Positions 26,282-38,944 of a DNA stretch of 64,000 nt are shown here, piece after piece. This DNA comes from Rhyacophila brunnea. Its lineage: Eukaryota > Arthropoda > Insecta > Trichoptera > Rhyacophilidae. The stretch is taken from contig JAGYXB010000449.1 in the NCBI GenBank assembly GCA_022495005.1, forward strand, positions 310,001 through 374,000, read 5' to 3'. The position numbers and the translations under genes were made by a program. The notes below the pieces were generated by a model, which saw only the letters and a program-made list of their open reading frames with translations, was not told the DNA's origin and ran no database searches. Positions within the stretch are counted from its first letter, which is position 1; every line of letters begins with the position of its first letter.

Positions 26282-26637
26282 CATTGTGATTCCCAACCTT
26301 ATTTGTGCCGTGCCCCACTTCAATGCTTCAAAAATCTCCATATGCCCCGGTCAAAATTTTAAAGTTACCTAACAAGTGAACAATAAATGTATTGTTGATC
26401 TTTTTTCTAATTTCTCCATCATATTCTTGCCATTTTTCAGTCAAAATAATAGGAAAAGTACAAATATAACAGTGCTGCCGTCTTTTTCTCGGAAAGTCAG
26501 GGTTGCAATATCAAAAAAATTATTTCAAAAATGCGTTTTTCCAAAAAAGAATTAACAAATATTAACGATTTGCACATTGCCCCCAAAAACATTCAAAATG
26601 GCCCCGGGTGGGGCACGCCCCACGTTGGAAAGCACAG
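26282..26637. mobile_element. hAT-like MITE
   Basis: Left end CATTGTGATTCCCAACC followed by GTGCCGTGCCCCAC; right complement CTGTGCTTTCCAACGTGGGG. The GTGCCCCAC blocks are repeated in mirror orientation. No convincing 8-bp duplication is left. Confidence 0.6.
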
Positions 26638-29506
26638 ATAATATATCGCGGTAGTTGTCCGCGACCCCGTGAGGCAGTGATCTTGCCAAATTTGAATTCA
26701 TTCATGTACGTTTTACCGTCAAATAGCATATAGAAGTCGTATTAATAACTTCGTTTAAAGGATACATATGATTCCATACAATTAGTTTCCTAAAGGTTTT
26801 GTCTAGAATTACGTACCTAGTCAGTATTTTTTTGTTTATTTCAAAATTGACAATGATTTTATAAACTCAAAAAGTTCATGCATGTTCTTAGTGCAAATGC
26901 GTATTCAAAAAAAGCTTAATACTTTTGTTATAGTACGCATGCACAGGGGAAGTTGCGCAACTAATTTAACCTATTGTAATTCCCGCTCTGCGGATTTAAG
27001 TTCTGTTCAGTAACCATGGTGATAATTCCTCGCTAATCTCAACGCGGTAGATTCAACACGCGGCGGGTACACTCAATAGAACTGCTGATGTCCTTGATCG
27101 GCTATATTCAGTGTTGGATCATTTTAAAAAATATATTTTTGTGAACCCTTTTGCATATTTAAATCAAAATACCATTTTGTAAACTTTTACCTGAGCAGTG
27201 ACAATATTATGACTCGCCTACTTTCAATATTTGCCAAAATTACCATGCAAGCAATCAACTATGGTAAATGACCATTCCGTGTTACTTTTTCTACTTGAAT
27301 TTTTTATGAGCTGTAAACCTTGTGTAATTGTTTAGACTCACGATGGCCTGTTCCTGATACGCGAGTAACTCTCACTGCTGGAAAATATTACACATTGTTT
27401 TTCAATATGTAATTAATCCAGTGCAAAGACTAAATCGACTGGGTTTGGCAAATGACGAACAACTGTTCCTCATTCATCAAAAAAGTCTTATATTACCCTC
27501 ATGGCCCTCATGATCCAATTCGTAAGTCTTCCGGGTTCGATTCCCAGGGTAACCTTTGTGTATCTATGATTGTTATTACTACACTACTATCATTGACACT
27601 ACTATTGTAAAAATGTTAGAAACTTTGAATTTCGATAATAATGATGACAGTGTTATACATACATAGATTTGATAGATGGACTATATGCAGACTTCAGTAT
27701 TATGATGCTGGTAAAATGTCTTGCTTTTTATGGGATTTCTTTGGATCTAGTATTCTATGTGATCAAGAAAAAAACCACTCCATATTAAGAATGAATTTAC
27801 ACATATATTATGCCAGCATTTTCCGCATGTGTATAAGGCATGTTTCAATGCCCGAGAGCTTTTCCAACTTTTCATTTTCTGTGTTGATGTAATTGTTAAC
27901 ATAATTTTTCGACAATACTGTTATAGTATATTTATGTACATAACGTTTATACATACATGTTAGAATTAATTATTGTTTTAATTTATCAGTACAGAAAAGA
28001 ACCTTAAATCACGGCATCAGTCAGTTATTTATTGTCCTTTTTGTGATTAATAATTGAACAGTGTTATGCGTTTACAGACCAAGAGACAATACCTATGTCC
28101 AAATTGTGCATGTGCCTAGCACACGTGGCTATTATTTTGCTCTTCAACATTTTAGCATGGCAACTGCGCATGAAACTCTCATCATAACCAGAAAACTATT
28201 CAATCTTCACTTCCACTTGGTTCATTCCCATGAATGTCGCATTGTGGCTTATCTTTAAATATTAGAGTCAACCAGTGATATTTATTTTGTTATTGTCGAA
28301 GTTTCCATGAGAATCGAGCAACTTACGCGATTGGCCGGCTGATTGGAAATCAAACCAAACCTCGTCTACCTTTATCCACTTTGTCAGGTAGTTGTGAGTA
28401 GTGTTCTCAAAAATTTTCTTCACCTGAATGGTGTGCTTTTGGTAGCGTCCTTGGCTGTGAACCGAAATGTTGATGGTTCGAGGCAATTTTCATATTTTTT
28501 ATTACTTAGCCGGATGCATCACTGGAAAAATTCATGTATCTTAACATGAGAAAAAAAATCTATAACTCTAATTATCTGTCTTGCGAGAATGTCTCATAAT
28601 CAATAAGCGTATATATAACATTGTTCAATAATTGATTAATGTTCCACAGAAAATTTTAAATACTCACTTGCATCAGTTCAATTCTGAACCTTTCATCATA
28701 ACGATAATTATTTAAGTTCAACTGTTACGACTAGTGAGTCGTGCAGAATCAAATTCGTACTATGCAATGTTTTATATTAAATTTGATTCACTGTGACTTC
28801 AATTTAGGTAAGTAAACTGAAAACGGCTTAAGCGACTTGCCGGATTTTAGTAAATCATTTTTTTTTTTTATCACATACCATGTCAGTAAGTCATATTATC
28901 TGTGAGTGTCTATACTTAGCCATATTGAATGTAATATAACCGGAACGTTTTATTTTATTAGTAAAACCACCTTCTGGCAGGCACAGTTCTGTAAAATTTT
29001 ACATTCGGCATAATAACAAATTCCTGCATTGTCTCTAGTACAAAATGCAACCGAATACTAATTAGTACCCGTCATATGAGTGTGTATATCTCCATTGATA
29101 ACAGATTTAACATACTAAGAACATTACAAATGATAAATTTAATATGTATGCAATGTGATATTGAAGAAAACGGATATTAAAAAATACACAGCATTTTGTT
29201 TATTCGCAGATTTGGCATCACCAATACGTTAATTCTATCTCTAGTTCTAATAGTCATCAGGGACACACCGATGCAGCTGTCTATATGTAGGCAATGCAGG
29301 AATTTGTTAATGCAATTTAGTATGACCTCGAGAGTCAAAGTAAAAATTAGAATTATACGCAATTCCTTCTGTGCTGTTATAGCACAGATTACGTGTGATT
29401 TTATTTCATTTCTTGGACTTGAACCGACCCCAGACTTATGGTGTTGCATCCAATTGTTATATTAGTCATACTCATTTCCCTCGAGGATAAAATGGATCAT
29501 TTAAAT
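26638..29506. other. Intergenic, mostly unassigned
   Basis: Nothing recognised apart from a tRNA-like block on the plus strand at about 27495-27560 (CCGGGTTCGATTCCCAGGG as B box). That block lacks a proper cloverleaf and is taken as a SINE fragment. Confidence 0.35.
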
Positions 29507-29619
29507 CATAGTTTCCCCAACCTTTTTTGACCATCAAAATTTTAACAGATTTTAGCGTCTTGTCCACTCGCTCCTCAACACCCCATCAGATCTCCCCCGC
29601 GCCATTTTGGGAAACTATG
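29507..29619. mobile_element. Tiny hAT-like MITE (113 bp)
   Basis: TIRs CATAGTTTCCCCAACC and complement CATAGTTTCCCAAAATGG, flanked by atttaaat and atttaatt (7 of 8). Internal sequence is non-coding. Confidence 0.68.
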
Positions 29620-31666
29620 ATTTAATTGAATATCCTCACATCCGTTAGCAGTGAAAGAAAAACATTATACATAGCCAATTCTAGTCCATTGTAGGAATCA
29701 AGCCATTGTTTTAACACGTCGATGTGGGAGTTGTTTTCATTTGAAACGAATTAATAGCCGATACCTTCCATTAATTACGTCGCTGTGAGATCATACTATT
29801 ATTACTATATGTGTTGACAGTATTTTAATTAAAATATTGTCTTCTGTAACATTTTTGTAATATGGAAATAAATTATTTTTAAACGTTTACGGCAGCAAAA
29901 AAGTTGTACATATATAGAGATCTGTCATTAATGATTTGTAAAGATCACATTCTAAATGTTTTGACTAAGTAAACTAAACTAATAACTTACAATATATTTG
30001 TTACATAATTGTTTAATTAAATGATTTACATACCCTATATTGACTAGTTAATAAAAATCTATCATCACAATATAATTGTTTTGTGATAAAGTGTATTTTA
30101 ATCGGGTGACGTTTTTTCATTATTATTATTTTTTTATATATAATTTCATTTTTATGAATGTGGGTAATAAAATAATTACTTTCTAAATTTGTACCTAATG
30201 TTTTTTTGGTAATGAATATTTTTTGTCAAAAATTGATAAGGAAAGAAAACGAACTACATAATAATATAAGGCATTTTATTGATTGTGATATGAATTACTG
30301 TAAATCCTGGTGTATCGCTGAAATAATCAATTTATTATTTGTTTTTAAAATAATCCCTTTTGTAAGTTGTATGATTTAGAATAGTTATTAATCGACATGC
30401 TTGCTTACAAATATTTATTTTTTTATGCCTGACATTTTGATGTACGAATGAATTTTTATCCAAACTAGTTTTAATCGATATTTTGATTGTAAAAGACATG
30501 CATGGTGTGAATATAGTTGAAATTTATCAATTGTTTGTCTTAATACAACTAGAAGTTGTTTGTTTGTGGCGAGCAAGTAGATATTTAAAATTAATATTTT
30601 AACAACATCGCATTGTATTAACTAACAATGAGTCGCTTAAAGTCGTAACTCACATGTCATTTTTGAGTTAAATATCAAGTGATTCTAAACGCATTAATCC
30701 ATATATAGAAAAATAGTTGGCTATCAAAAGTCACTTTAAAGTTTAAACCATGTGAAAATCGTTGACAAACTTGACTGGTAGTGTCATAACTCACATTTTT
30801 CAATGAATAATGTGAGGTCCGTCATCAAGACCTTTCTAACCAATCCGAGAGCTCTATTTTTCATAGTGTATAGTTCATATTTATTAAAAAATAAGGTAAA
30901 TCGACTCATTTATTATTCAAGGGAGTTCAATATTTTTCTTTTAATTATAAAACAATGCTCTGCTGGTTTTTGCGATTGATTATCTTAAAACTCGATTTTT
31001 GGAATATGTGAGTTACGACTCTGGGCAACTCGCATGTATTAGACCCTCGGTCTTACAATAAACGGAAAAAAATAATTGGTTTATGTCAAAGAATTCCAAC
31101 TATATACAAGGAGTCTTATACGCTATTTCTATTATGATATTTGAACACACTTACCGAACGAAAGAAGCATGCTTAAGTCACTAAACTGCACAGATATTAA
31201 CAATGCTAAGTTGGCGTTTCCTATTTCCTAACTCAGGCGATGGTTGCTACTTTTTGGTAGACATTATGTTTACTTACTCGTATTCATTTATAAACGGTTT
31301 TAAATACTCATAATGCCAAAGTAGTGTCTTTTTGACTCCTGATGGATGGTTTGAAAATTGACAAATGTGTCTCATAATATAATTGTGAAGTTCTTCTCAT
31401 ATCTCCATCTATATAGAAGATTTTCTTTAACATCTTTTGTTCACATAAATATTTATTTTATCTGGTGCAATATAACAGTTAATTAATTTGTTTCTTTTTA
31501 ACATATTCATTCTTTTATTCAAATGCAGCAAACGAATCAAATAAAATTTAAATCATTTCCATTTGCATGAAACTTATATAGTTTTTTTGTGTGCCTTTCT
31601 ATTTGAGTATTAAATAGAGAATAACATTTATGACAATTTTTTTGTAAAAATTTTTTGAACATAATA
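29620..31666. other. AT-rich intergenic DNA with a possible TIR element
   Basis: AGTCGTAACTCACATG at about 30640 and its mirrored form CATATGTGAGTTACGACT near 31000-31021 may delimit an element of about 380 bp; a third related word ('tcataactcacat') lies between them. The remainder, including the AATAAA at about 29867, is unassigned. Confidence 0.4.
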
Positions 31667-31919
31667 CAGTAGAACCTCGTTAATAAGAACATGGATAATT
31701 CGAAATTTTCGCGAAAAAAAAGTCCCTTGAACATTATTTTCATATAAAACCATACCTCTAACTCGAAATGAGTCCTGGCATACAAAAATATTCAATAAAT
31801 CGTAAATCAATCAAAAAAAAAAAAAATATATTTTTCCCCCATACATTTCATATTTCGTAATTAGAATTTTTTTTCGATTTTCGGTTCCCATGGAATTCGT
31901 ATTAACGAGGTTCTACTGT
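31667..31919. mobile_element. pogo/Tigger-like MITE, copy C (short form)
   Basis: TIRs CAGTAGAACCTCGTTAATA and complement CAGTAGAACCTCGTTAATA, flanked by TA. Only 253 bp long, so it is an internally deleted relative of 12315-12790. Confidence 0.8.
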
Positions 31920-31928
31920 ACCCATGGC

Positions 31929-32068
31929 GTGAATATGTTGATAAATCTAAAAACATTAATTCTCAGGGTGGCTATATTTGTAAGGTTGGTTTTCTGTCGT
32001 AATTCAGGAATGTTTTTAAAATAGCTGCCCTGAGAATTTATGTTTTTAGACTTATCAACATATTCACG
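31929..32068. mobile_element. Hairpin MITE
   Basis: A stem of about 47 bp: CGTGAATATGTTGATAAATC... is mirrored by ...GACTTATCAACATATTCACG around a loop of about 45 bp. It sits immediately beside the pogo-like copy C. Confidence 0.7.
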
Positions 32069-32165
32069 TCATACGCGGATATGTGCATAATATTTCCTAA
32101 CGATAACTGGGTTGTATAAAGCTTTACTGAACTAAGCCTCCTTAGTGAAGATTCTATGCATATTA

Positions 32166-32352
32166 CAGTAAAACACCGTTAAGTCCAAATCGATGGGGCA
32201 GCAAAAAATCGAATTACTAAATAAAAAATGTATGGTAAAAACAAGTATTTTACTACTGTAAATAGATTTTACGAACCCATGTGAAAATTTCGATTTATGG
32301 CGAATTTAGAATTAATAAATTTATTGTATTAATTAATAATGGGGTTTTATTG
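32166..32352. mobile_element. pogo-like short MITE
   Basis: Left end CAGTAAAACACCGTTAAGTC, right complement CAATAAAACCCCATTATTAA, with TA on the left. Similar to, but distinct from, the family at 12315. Confidence 0.55.
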
Positions 32353-35032
32353 TGGTAAAGAAAATTTAGTTAAAATCATGCTTTCAAAATCTTCATCAGA
32401 TACTATACTAAATGATTAAATCAATCATTGATGATTATTTATATGTGGGATAGCTAGCTCAGTGGTTGTCAAACTTTTTCATCACACGGTTTCCTAAGTA
32501 TATATTCTGTGAAATCAGATGTAAGAGATTTTTCCTCCGTGCAGTATAATATTTTGGATTCAATGAAGTAATTAAAGTACTTACAATATTTTAAATATAA
32601 CATAGTAGCAATAAGTAAAGATACATTTATAATCTGCTATCAATTCAACGAAAAAAGCACTTGAAGCACGCGAGTCTTATCATTGTGATCTGAATTATTT
32701 TTTCAAATAACCCGCGAAGCATAGTTTAAATACCGCTGACCTAACTGATTAATATATACCTAAGTACCTAGCTAATTATTATTTATTAACAAAAGGAGAA
32801 TATTTTTTAACAAATAATATTCATTTGTGAAATTGATGTAAACTTGGCAATACACCATATGAATAAAATGCCAGTGTCAGATTTTACATGCGTGATCATG
32901 TATTTGAATATAACTCGAAAGCATTTGCGAAATGTTTATCTAGATTAGTCGAAATTGATTTTTATTTTTGTGACAGTTTTGATAGTAATTTATTTTATAA
33001 GTAAATTATTTTAATTTTTCTTTTATTAATCAATTTATTATGCCTAATTATTATACATATTGGTTCACTTTTATTATTTTTATGTGAAATAGTGAGATTT
33101 TCAATATCGGAACTGTAATAAAATTCCATCTCATTCTTTTTATAATAAAATACACATATTTAAATAGTTCCTTATTTATTGTTTCATTTTACCTACCTTC
33201 TGCAATATTATTTGTTAGGATCGCTCCAATGTGTTAATTACGATCAAACCTTCCCGTTTGCTGTAAGATGTTACAAATTTAAGCTGAGAAAGTGTCCATT
33301 ATAAACATCAAAAACCAACAAATCGAACCGAAGAATTTCACATAAGAAAAATCCATCTGTCACTCAGGACAGACGCTTTAATTCCAGGACAGTTAGAAAC
33401 TTGAAATAGGATACCTGTATTGAGAAAATAAGTACCATTGCGTGTTTTATATGGCAATATTGTTTATTGTATATTTCTTTAATATTATGTATATAAAAAT
33501 ATGCACAATTAAAAAAGATATTCCTTAAATTTTATAATTTTTACAATACATAATAATAATATACAGTAATATTTTATTTCAATGCGCACTGATGCATTTT
33601 AGGCGATATCTTAAATTAAAATACGTCAAAAGAAATTCTATATTATATATCATACTAATAATAATTCTATTCTTTCACTTTAAATAATGAAATAAAATAA
33701 CAAACTTTAAAAAATCAAATGTCAATGGGGATGATGTTATGGGTTAACAAAAAAAATCCAATCCAACCACAAATAGAAATGTAAAAGCCATCACCATGGA
33801 CCAAGGTTTTGAATCAGGGTACTTTATGAGTCAGGCTGCAAAACTGAAGTATAATAATATTAATGTTGACTGCCCTCAATATTAAATACACATATTTATG
33901 AATGCACATTATTATCATACAGATGTAACTATTGAAAATAACACATGCCTAAGTTTATCCCATATTTTTCCGGGCAATAAAATAATTATATTATATTCAT
34001 GTAACTTTGAGGGATTTAAATTAAGTACCATTGTGTATTTAAGAAAAGACAAACACTTCATTACTTAAAATTTTGTGTAAGTGTTGCTTGATTTATAAAT
34101 AATCCATAACATCGTATAATGCCGGTACAGATGGTGTGTTGCTTAAATTTTATAATACATTTCCATGGGTACCTATATAATCTATCTGTGGTGATCAATT
34201 AACCTATAAGTGAAAAATGAATGATTATACATGTAATATTGGTAACAAGTTCATTATTTTTCTTCTTGTATTGGCAGCACCGAAAACAAAATGGCAGCTT
34301 GTATTCTGGTTTGAAGCGTGTTGCTTCTATTGCATAACCTGTGTACGCACTTAGCAATTTATGTGGTTATTCATTTTAAAAATAATGTATTGCTATTGGT
34401 TGCCTACATAAAACTTTCCAAATACTTTCGTTAAATTTTATAATCAAATGTCTGCTTTGATCCTATTAATTTAAGTATTCATGTTTATTTTGGCAATATC
34501 TGGACACAGAATCATGCATGTAGGTACCGAATTAACTAATCGGTTGGTAGAAGTGTGAAGTTCTCTTCAAATGAACCAGCAATGTGAAGAAACCTGCTGT
34601 TAATGCAACTTAATCAGTAAACCAGAGTTCAGAGAGTAACCGTGTAAAAAAGATATTTGTTTCACACGACACTTTCAAAAACCAAACATTTTTTTTCTGA
34701 TAATGGCTTGCCTGAATAACCATGATTTAGAGCTCAGTGATAATGTAGATGCATATCGAGCAAACATCGTTTGTTAATCTTGTACCACTTAAAAATGTAA
34801 AATTCAACATCTCATCTATATCTATAGACGGTCATAGGGATGGTTGGCAACAATGAATAAAATAATACAAAGCTACAAAAAAATCTATTCGGGTGACTTT
34901 AGCCCATTTCTAATTTTGCCCCAAATTGATTTCCACTCAGTCAATAAATTAATTATATCCACGGATATTTGTTTACAACCATAAAGCACAATACATCTCT
35001 GAAACACAGAATCAATACAACACAGTCTAGAG
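32353..35032. other. AT-rich intergenic, nothing recognised
   Basis: About 2.7 kb without supported genes, RNAs or paired repeats. Confidence 0.35.
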
Positions 35033-35466
35033 CAGGGGTAGTCAACCTGGTCCCTACCGCCCACTAGTGGGCGTTCCAGCTTTCATGGTGGGCGGTAGGG
35101 GTTTTAAAAACATTTTCATTATGTCAATAATAATTTTATTAATATATTAATTTTATAAATGTAATTTCATCAGACTTTACGCTTATATGTATGCAAAGTA
35201 TAAACAAAAAGATAGATTTAACTACAGTAAGTTGTTTTATAAAGATTTATTTTGCAAAACTTAGCGAAAGCCTGACAGAAAGTATTTGGTAAGTAATTAT
35301 TATATGCTTTAACTTGCTATAGCTCTATTTTATAAATTTTATAGAGTAAAGTTACTTCCGTACTTTATAAAAACCATTACTGTGGAACCGGTGGGTGGTT
35401 TGAAAATTTTACTACTAACAGAGATACAAAAGTGGGCGGTAGGGATAAAAAGGTTGACTACCCCTG
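35033..35466. mobile_element. hAT-like MITE
   Basis: 434 bp, TIRs CAGGGGTAGTCAACCTGGTC and complement CAGGGGTAGTCAACCTTTTT, extended by mirrored CCCTACCGCCCAC blocks, flanked by gtctagag and gtgtagag (7 of 8). Non-coding. Confidence 0.82.
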
Positions 35467-35474
35467 GTGTAGAG

Positions 35475-36603
35475 TAATAAAATTAACTACAGCACAGCGT
35501 GTTTATTGTTAATGACGAAAATGCCATTATTATTAGAGTTGTTCAATCTTCTACTTTCTATCTTGTATTACAAAATTTCAAAGACATCTTGAAGATAATA
35601 TAATATATGACGTCACACGATTTTATTTTTAAGCCCCCCCCCCCCTCATTGTCACATTTTACCACCCTATCTATATAATGTCATATTTTTTAAATTAAAT
35701 ATTTATCTTTAAATCCCCGATCGACGATATACATATTGTTTACTTTGTGACATCACATTTTCTCTGGTCCTCCCTCTGTCATAAATCATCATATTATATC
35801 AACCCCCCCGCCTAGAGTGTGATGTCATTTATGGACAGCCCCTTACCTAAAATCCAACACTAGTGTATACGTAATTAATATGAATGTGCACGTTACTCTT
35901 GTCTCATCTTTCCGAGATTTTTGTGGAAATAGGTTGCATTGATTCTTAAGTTTTAAATTAAACCCACATAATTACCATAATATAAAACGGCAATCTAGGC
36001 CAAAGATCGACCATAGACTAAAAATTACCCAAATTGACTAGTCACTAGGTACTTACAATATCAAATTTTTTAAATTCAAATATAAATTTATCTATGCATG
36101 AAATAATTAATTAATAATAATTGAAATGAACAAGGATAAATCTAATATGCTAGTTTCTACTAATATTTTATATTACATAATATTTTTTCCATATTAATTA
36201 AGTAGGTATTATTATAGTTATTTATTTTAAGTTTTTGATAATCCTGTAATCCAGAGAAAATTACAAAAAAAAATCATTCAAGATATTATATAATAATATT
36301 ATGTACAAAAAGAAAAAACATGAGTGATCCATAGAAACTAATACATAATATGAGAAAGTGACCGATGTTTGCATTGCCAGCCCATAAAGCGCCAATAGGT
36401 TAATACAAATTTGGGGACACTTCCACTTCGTTACGCAAGGTTAGTTATTATTGTCGTGTCTCGAAATTTTTCGTATGCAGTTTGCCGTATCACACTTCAC
36501 CGTGAAATGTATCGGAAAAATATGGTCGTATATTAAAAACCGTCCAACCTCTTTGGGTCTTTACTGAGATAAAATTCATGTCTATTCACGTGTCATGTCA
36601 TGT
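35475..36603. other. Intergenic, nothing recognised
   Basis: Contains a C homopolymer run near 35634-35645 and a degenerate repeat with 'gtcatattt' and 'gtgacatcacatttt' words (35590-35830). Confidence 0.3.
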
Positions 36604-36722
36604 CGGTTTACAGGAAGCCAGCGGCAAACAAATTTTGAAAATAGCCAATATATCGGATTATTTGTTAGTTGAATGAATCTTGAATTTGTGATTTTTGCCA
36701 AAATTGGCTATGAAAATGCTTC
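36604..36722. repeat. Degenerate copy of the 38945-39134 MITE
   Basis: Shares GGAAGCCAGCGGCAAACA and the mirrored AAATTGGCTATGA block with 38945-39134; the outer GGTACAAG ends are lost. Confidence 0.6.
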
Positions 36723-36944
36723 ACGAAAAATGTGGTATTTTATTCATCTCGGTGCTATATAAATGACTGTATAGTATACGGTCATCTCTTTCCGATAAAA
36801 AAGCCTGCCGGCGAACAGCGCTACGGTGAAATGTAATACGTACAATTTACATGTAACCATTATTGTATGTTTCACAAACTGTATAATCCTGACCCACGAG
36901 GTCCAATTACAATAGTGAAACACCTCACAGAATGTAGGAATATT

Positions 36945-37017
36945 TCCTCATGGTGAATTGAACCCGGAATGCATGATATTAGAAGCTAGTGCCATATGCA
37001 TTAGACCACGATGACCA
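36945..37017 (-). repeat. tRNA-like SINE head (SINE3), copy 1
   Basis: The minus strand reads TCATCGTGGTCTAATGCATA...CCGGGTTCAATTCACC, with recognisable A and B boxes. The anticodon arm is not canonical, so it is a SINE remnant. It resembles 39289-39366. Confidence 0.5.
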
Positions 37018-37180
37018 CTTTAGGAGATTTCATAATACAGAAAATTAACAAAATTACAGGATTACAACCCTAGTCGATGTTGTATTTTAAAATCACAAAG
37101 TATCTATTTTAGTACAGTATAAACACTTTCAGTATTATAGAGATGCATAAGTAAAATTCGTGTAGTATAAAAGTAGAGTG

Positions 37181-37516
37181 TTACGCTTCCAACGCAATCC
37201 TTGCAGACTTAGATTTCTCTTTGGTCCTGGCGGGAGTTTTGATGGGGACATCCGGCAGTTCCTCTTCAGCTTCTGGCAATTCTTCGTCCGGAACTTCCGG
37301 CATTTCACTATCCTCAAGCCCGATAAGTTCATCTAATTCATTCTGGACATCCGCTTCATCTTCTGCCGTCAGCTCTCCACTCAATAATTCATCAATCTCA
37401 CGTTGTTTGTCCCCTCCCTCTTTGGTTTCTTCTAATATTTGTTCTATTTCATCTATATCGAGAACTTCGTGGACTTTTTTCAATGCAGCATTGCCAACTT
37501 TAAGACCGTCCAAAAC
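37181..37516 (-). CDS. CHMP6: CHMP6/Vps20 (ESCRT-III), exon 2 (residues 102-212)
   Basis: The second coding exon, 336 nt including TAA, starts after acceptor TTTAAG|G on the minus strand in phase 0. It opens VLDGLKVGNAALKKVHEVLD, which matches the CHMP6 core helix following residue 101. IEQILEETKEGGDKQREIDE and LLSGELTAEDEADVQNELDE follow. An acidic Pro-containing segment, EMPEVPDEELPEAEEELPDV (residues 172-191), occupies the place of the MIT-interacting motif (MIM2) through which CHMP6 recruits VPS4. The C-terminus is a basic stretch. The tail is slightly longer than in human CHMP6 (212 against 201 residues in total). No clear AATAAA was seen on the minus strand below 37181. Confidence 0.95.
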   Translation of the reverse strand, partial: VLDGLKVGNAALKKVHEVLDIDEIEQILEETKEGGDKQREIDELLSGELTAEDEADVQNELDELIGLEDSEMPEVPDEELPEAEEELPDVPIKTPARTKEKSKSARIALEA

Positions 37517-38554
37517 CTTAAATTGAATTGTTTTTGTTAGTTTCATTAAAGCAACGGCTATATTATGCACCCTTAAACGACTATGTAGTGTGGAGAATCA
37601 AGTACAATAAGGAATTGTTTCACAAACAAAATTATTAGTGTATATTCATGGTGTGCTTGTAAAAACTAAACACCTCAAGAAGTAATATTTTATAGTTAAC
37701 CCTTCTCTATAAATATATGAAAGTAAAACAAAAAATGGCCCGACTGCGTGTCATTTTGCACTGCGGATTAAATATTCAAAATGGTTAAAGTGAATGCTCT
37801 GCCTACCAGATGCGAACACAAAAATATAAAGCCTGCAATTTGAGACACTTTAGAGATAATTATAGTTTAAAGTGTTCTAATCAATCAAAATGTATCTAAA
37901 AAACAAGAAAAATAATTTTTATTTAAATTCAATTAAAAGAAAACATTGTAAAATGTTTATCTTATTACATATTAAATATTATTTTATGGCTATATCTATC
38001 ATAAAATTTTAGTTTATTTAATTTCTCTAATGTAGTGACAATATTGTTGAATAATTCATATTTTTAATGTATTTTTCTTTAACATTTATTTTTCTATTTT
38101 GAAATCCTTTTTATTTATATCGAATCCAATTTCGGCACAGTCGCAATATTGGAGTTTGAAGAATATAAATAATTACAAGATAAAAAGAACTTTTTATATA
38201 CATTTTTAAATTCTCTTGAACCATAATATAAACTTGACTTGACTAGCTTAAACGATCCAAAAAAATTGTACTTGACATGTCATATTGATAACGCATGTAT
38301 ATATTAATAATTTAGTTGCTAGGACCCCGGATCCCTAACAACCAATAATGGTGTCAAAATAACTTTTCATACAAAACAGAATTAACTGAAAATGAATTCA
38401 ATTCTACTTAAAGATGGCTAAAAGTATTAAAAAAATGCATTGGCATTGTGTTCTGATATATTCTAAAAGTTTCAAATGTCTAGCTAGTAGGGAAGTTACC
38501 GGACAAATAAGAATACGAGCTAAGAAAAACGTTGCAATAATAATTAATTCTCAC
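37517..38554 (-). other. CHMP6 intron (1038 bp)
   Basis: The GT donor lies at 38554-38553 and the AG acceptor at 37518-37517, both on the minus strand. The donor half is occupied by a dispersed repeat (38165-38540) whose end lies about 14 bp from the splice donor. The other half is AT-rich and unassigned. Confidence 0.85.
38165..38540 (+). repeat. Dispersed repeat shared with the crol F-G intron, copy 2
   Basis: Collinear with 18955-19420, with small gaps; both contain AACAGAATTAACTGAAAATG and GGACAAATAAGAATACGAGC. It is antisense relative to CHMP6. Confidence 0.7.
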
Positions 38555-38857
38555 CTGAATTTCAATTTGAGCAAACTCAATATCGTGAACAAGCTGCTCT
38601 AAATTGTCAAGTTGCGAGTCCGTATTCTGCAGTAACTTCTCTTGGTATAGTTTTTTCTTTAGTAGCAACTTTGCCCTTTCAATTTTGCCATCTTTGACTA
38701 AAGTCCTCGCCAGTAATCGGTCTTTCTCGAGGTTATTCTCAATTCGTTTTTGATACTGCTTTAGCTTGTCGCGCTGTTGTTTGAGAAGTAACACAGCTTT
38801 GTCTTGCTGTGTCACTCTGCTCACCGGCTTTTTGCTTTTACCGAATAACCCACCCAT
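38555..38857 (-). CDS. CHMP6: CHMP6/Vps20 (ESCRT-III), exon 1 (residues 1-101)
   Basis: CHMP6 bridges ESCRT-II to the ESCRT-III polymer at endosomal membranes during multivesicular-body formation. The start chosen is MGGLFGKSKK: Gly2 is the N-myristoylation site expected for this family, and an upstream in-frame Met (MFYS) would hide it. The rest of the exon shows the Snf7 fold: QQDKAVLLLKQQRDKLKQYQ (helix 1), a basic RAKLLLKKKLYQEKLL hairpin region and LEQLVHDIEFAQIEIQ. The exon is 303 nt and ends phase 0 at ATTCAG|GTGAG. The bases just before the ATG read TTGTTTTACAG|C, so a 5' UTR intron directly before the start codon is possible. Confidence 0.96.
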
Positions 38858-38944
38858 GCTGTAAAACAATTTATATAATTCGATTAGGTGATATATGGGA
38901 CTGTCATGACCTTACCGGGTACATCTTGGACAGGGAGGCTAATG

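Noticed and set aside
35634..35645. C homopolymer as a regulatory element
   Set aside because: Simple low-complexity run within a degenerate repeat.
36945..37017. Possible tRNA gene (also 39289-39366 and 27495-27560)
   Set aside because: B boxes are good, but the anticodon stem-loops and acceptor stems are not canonical; read as SINE heads.
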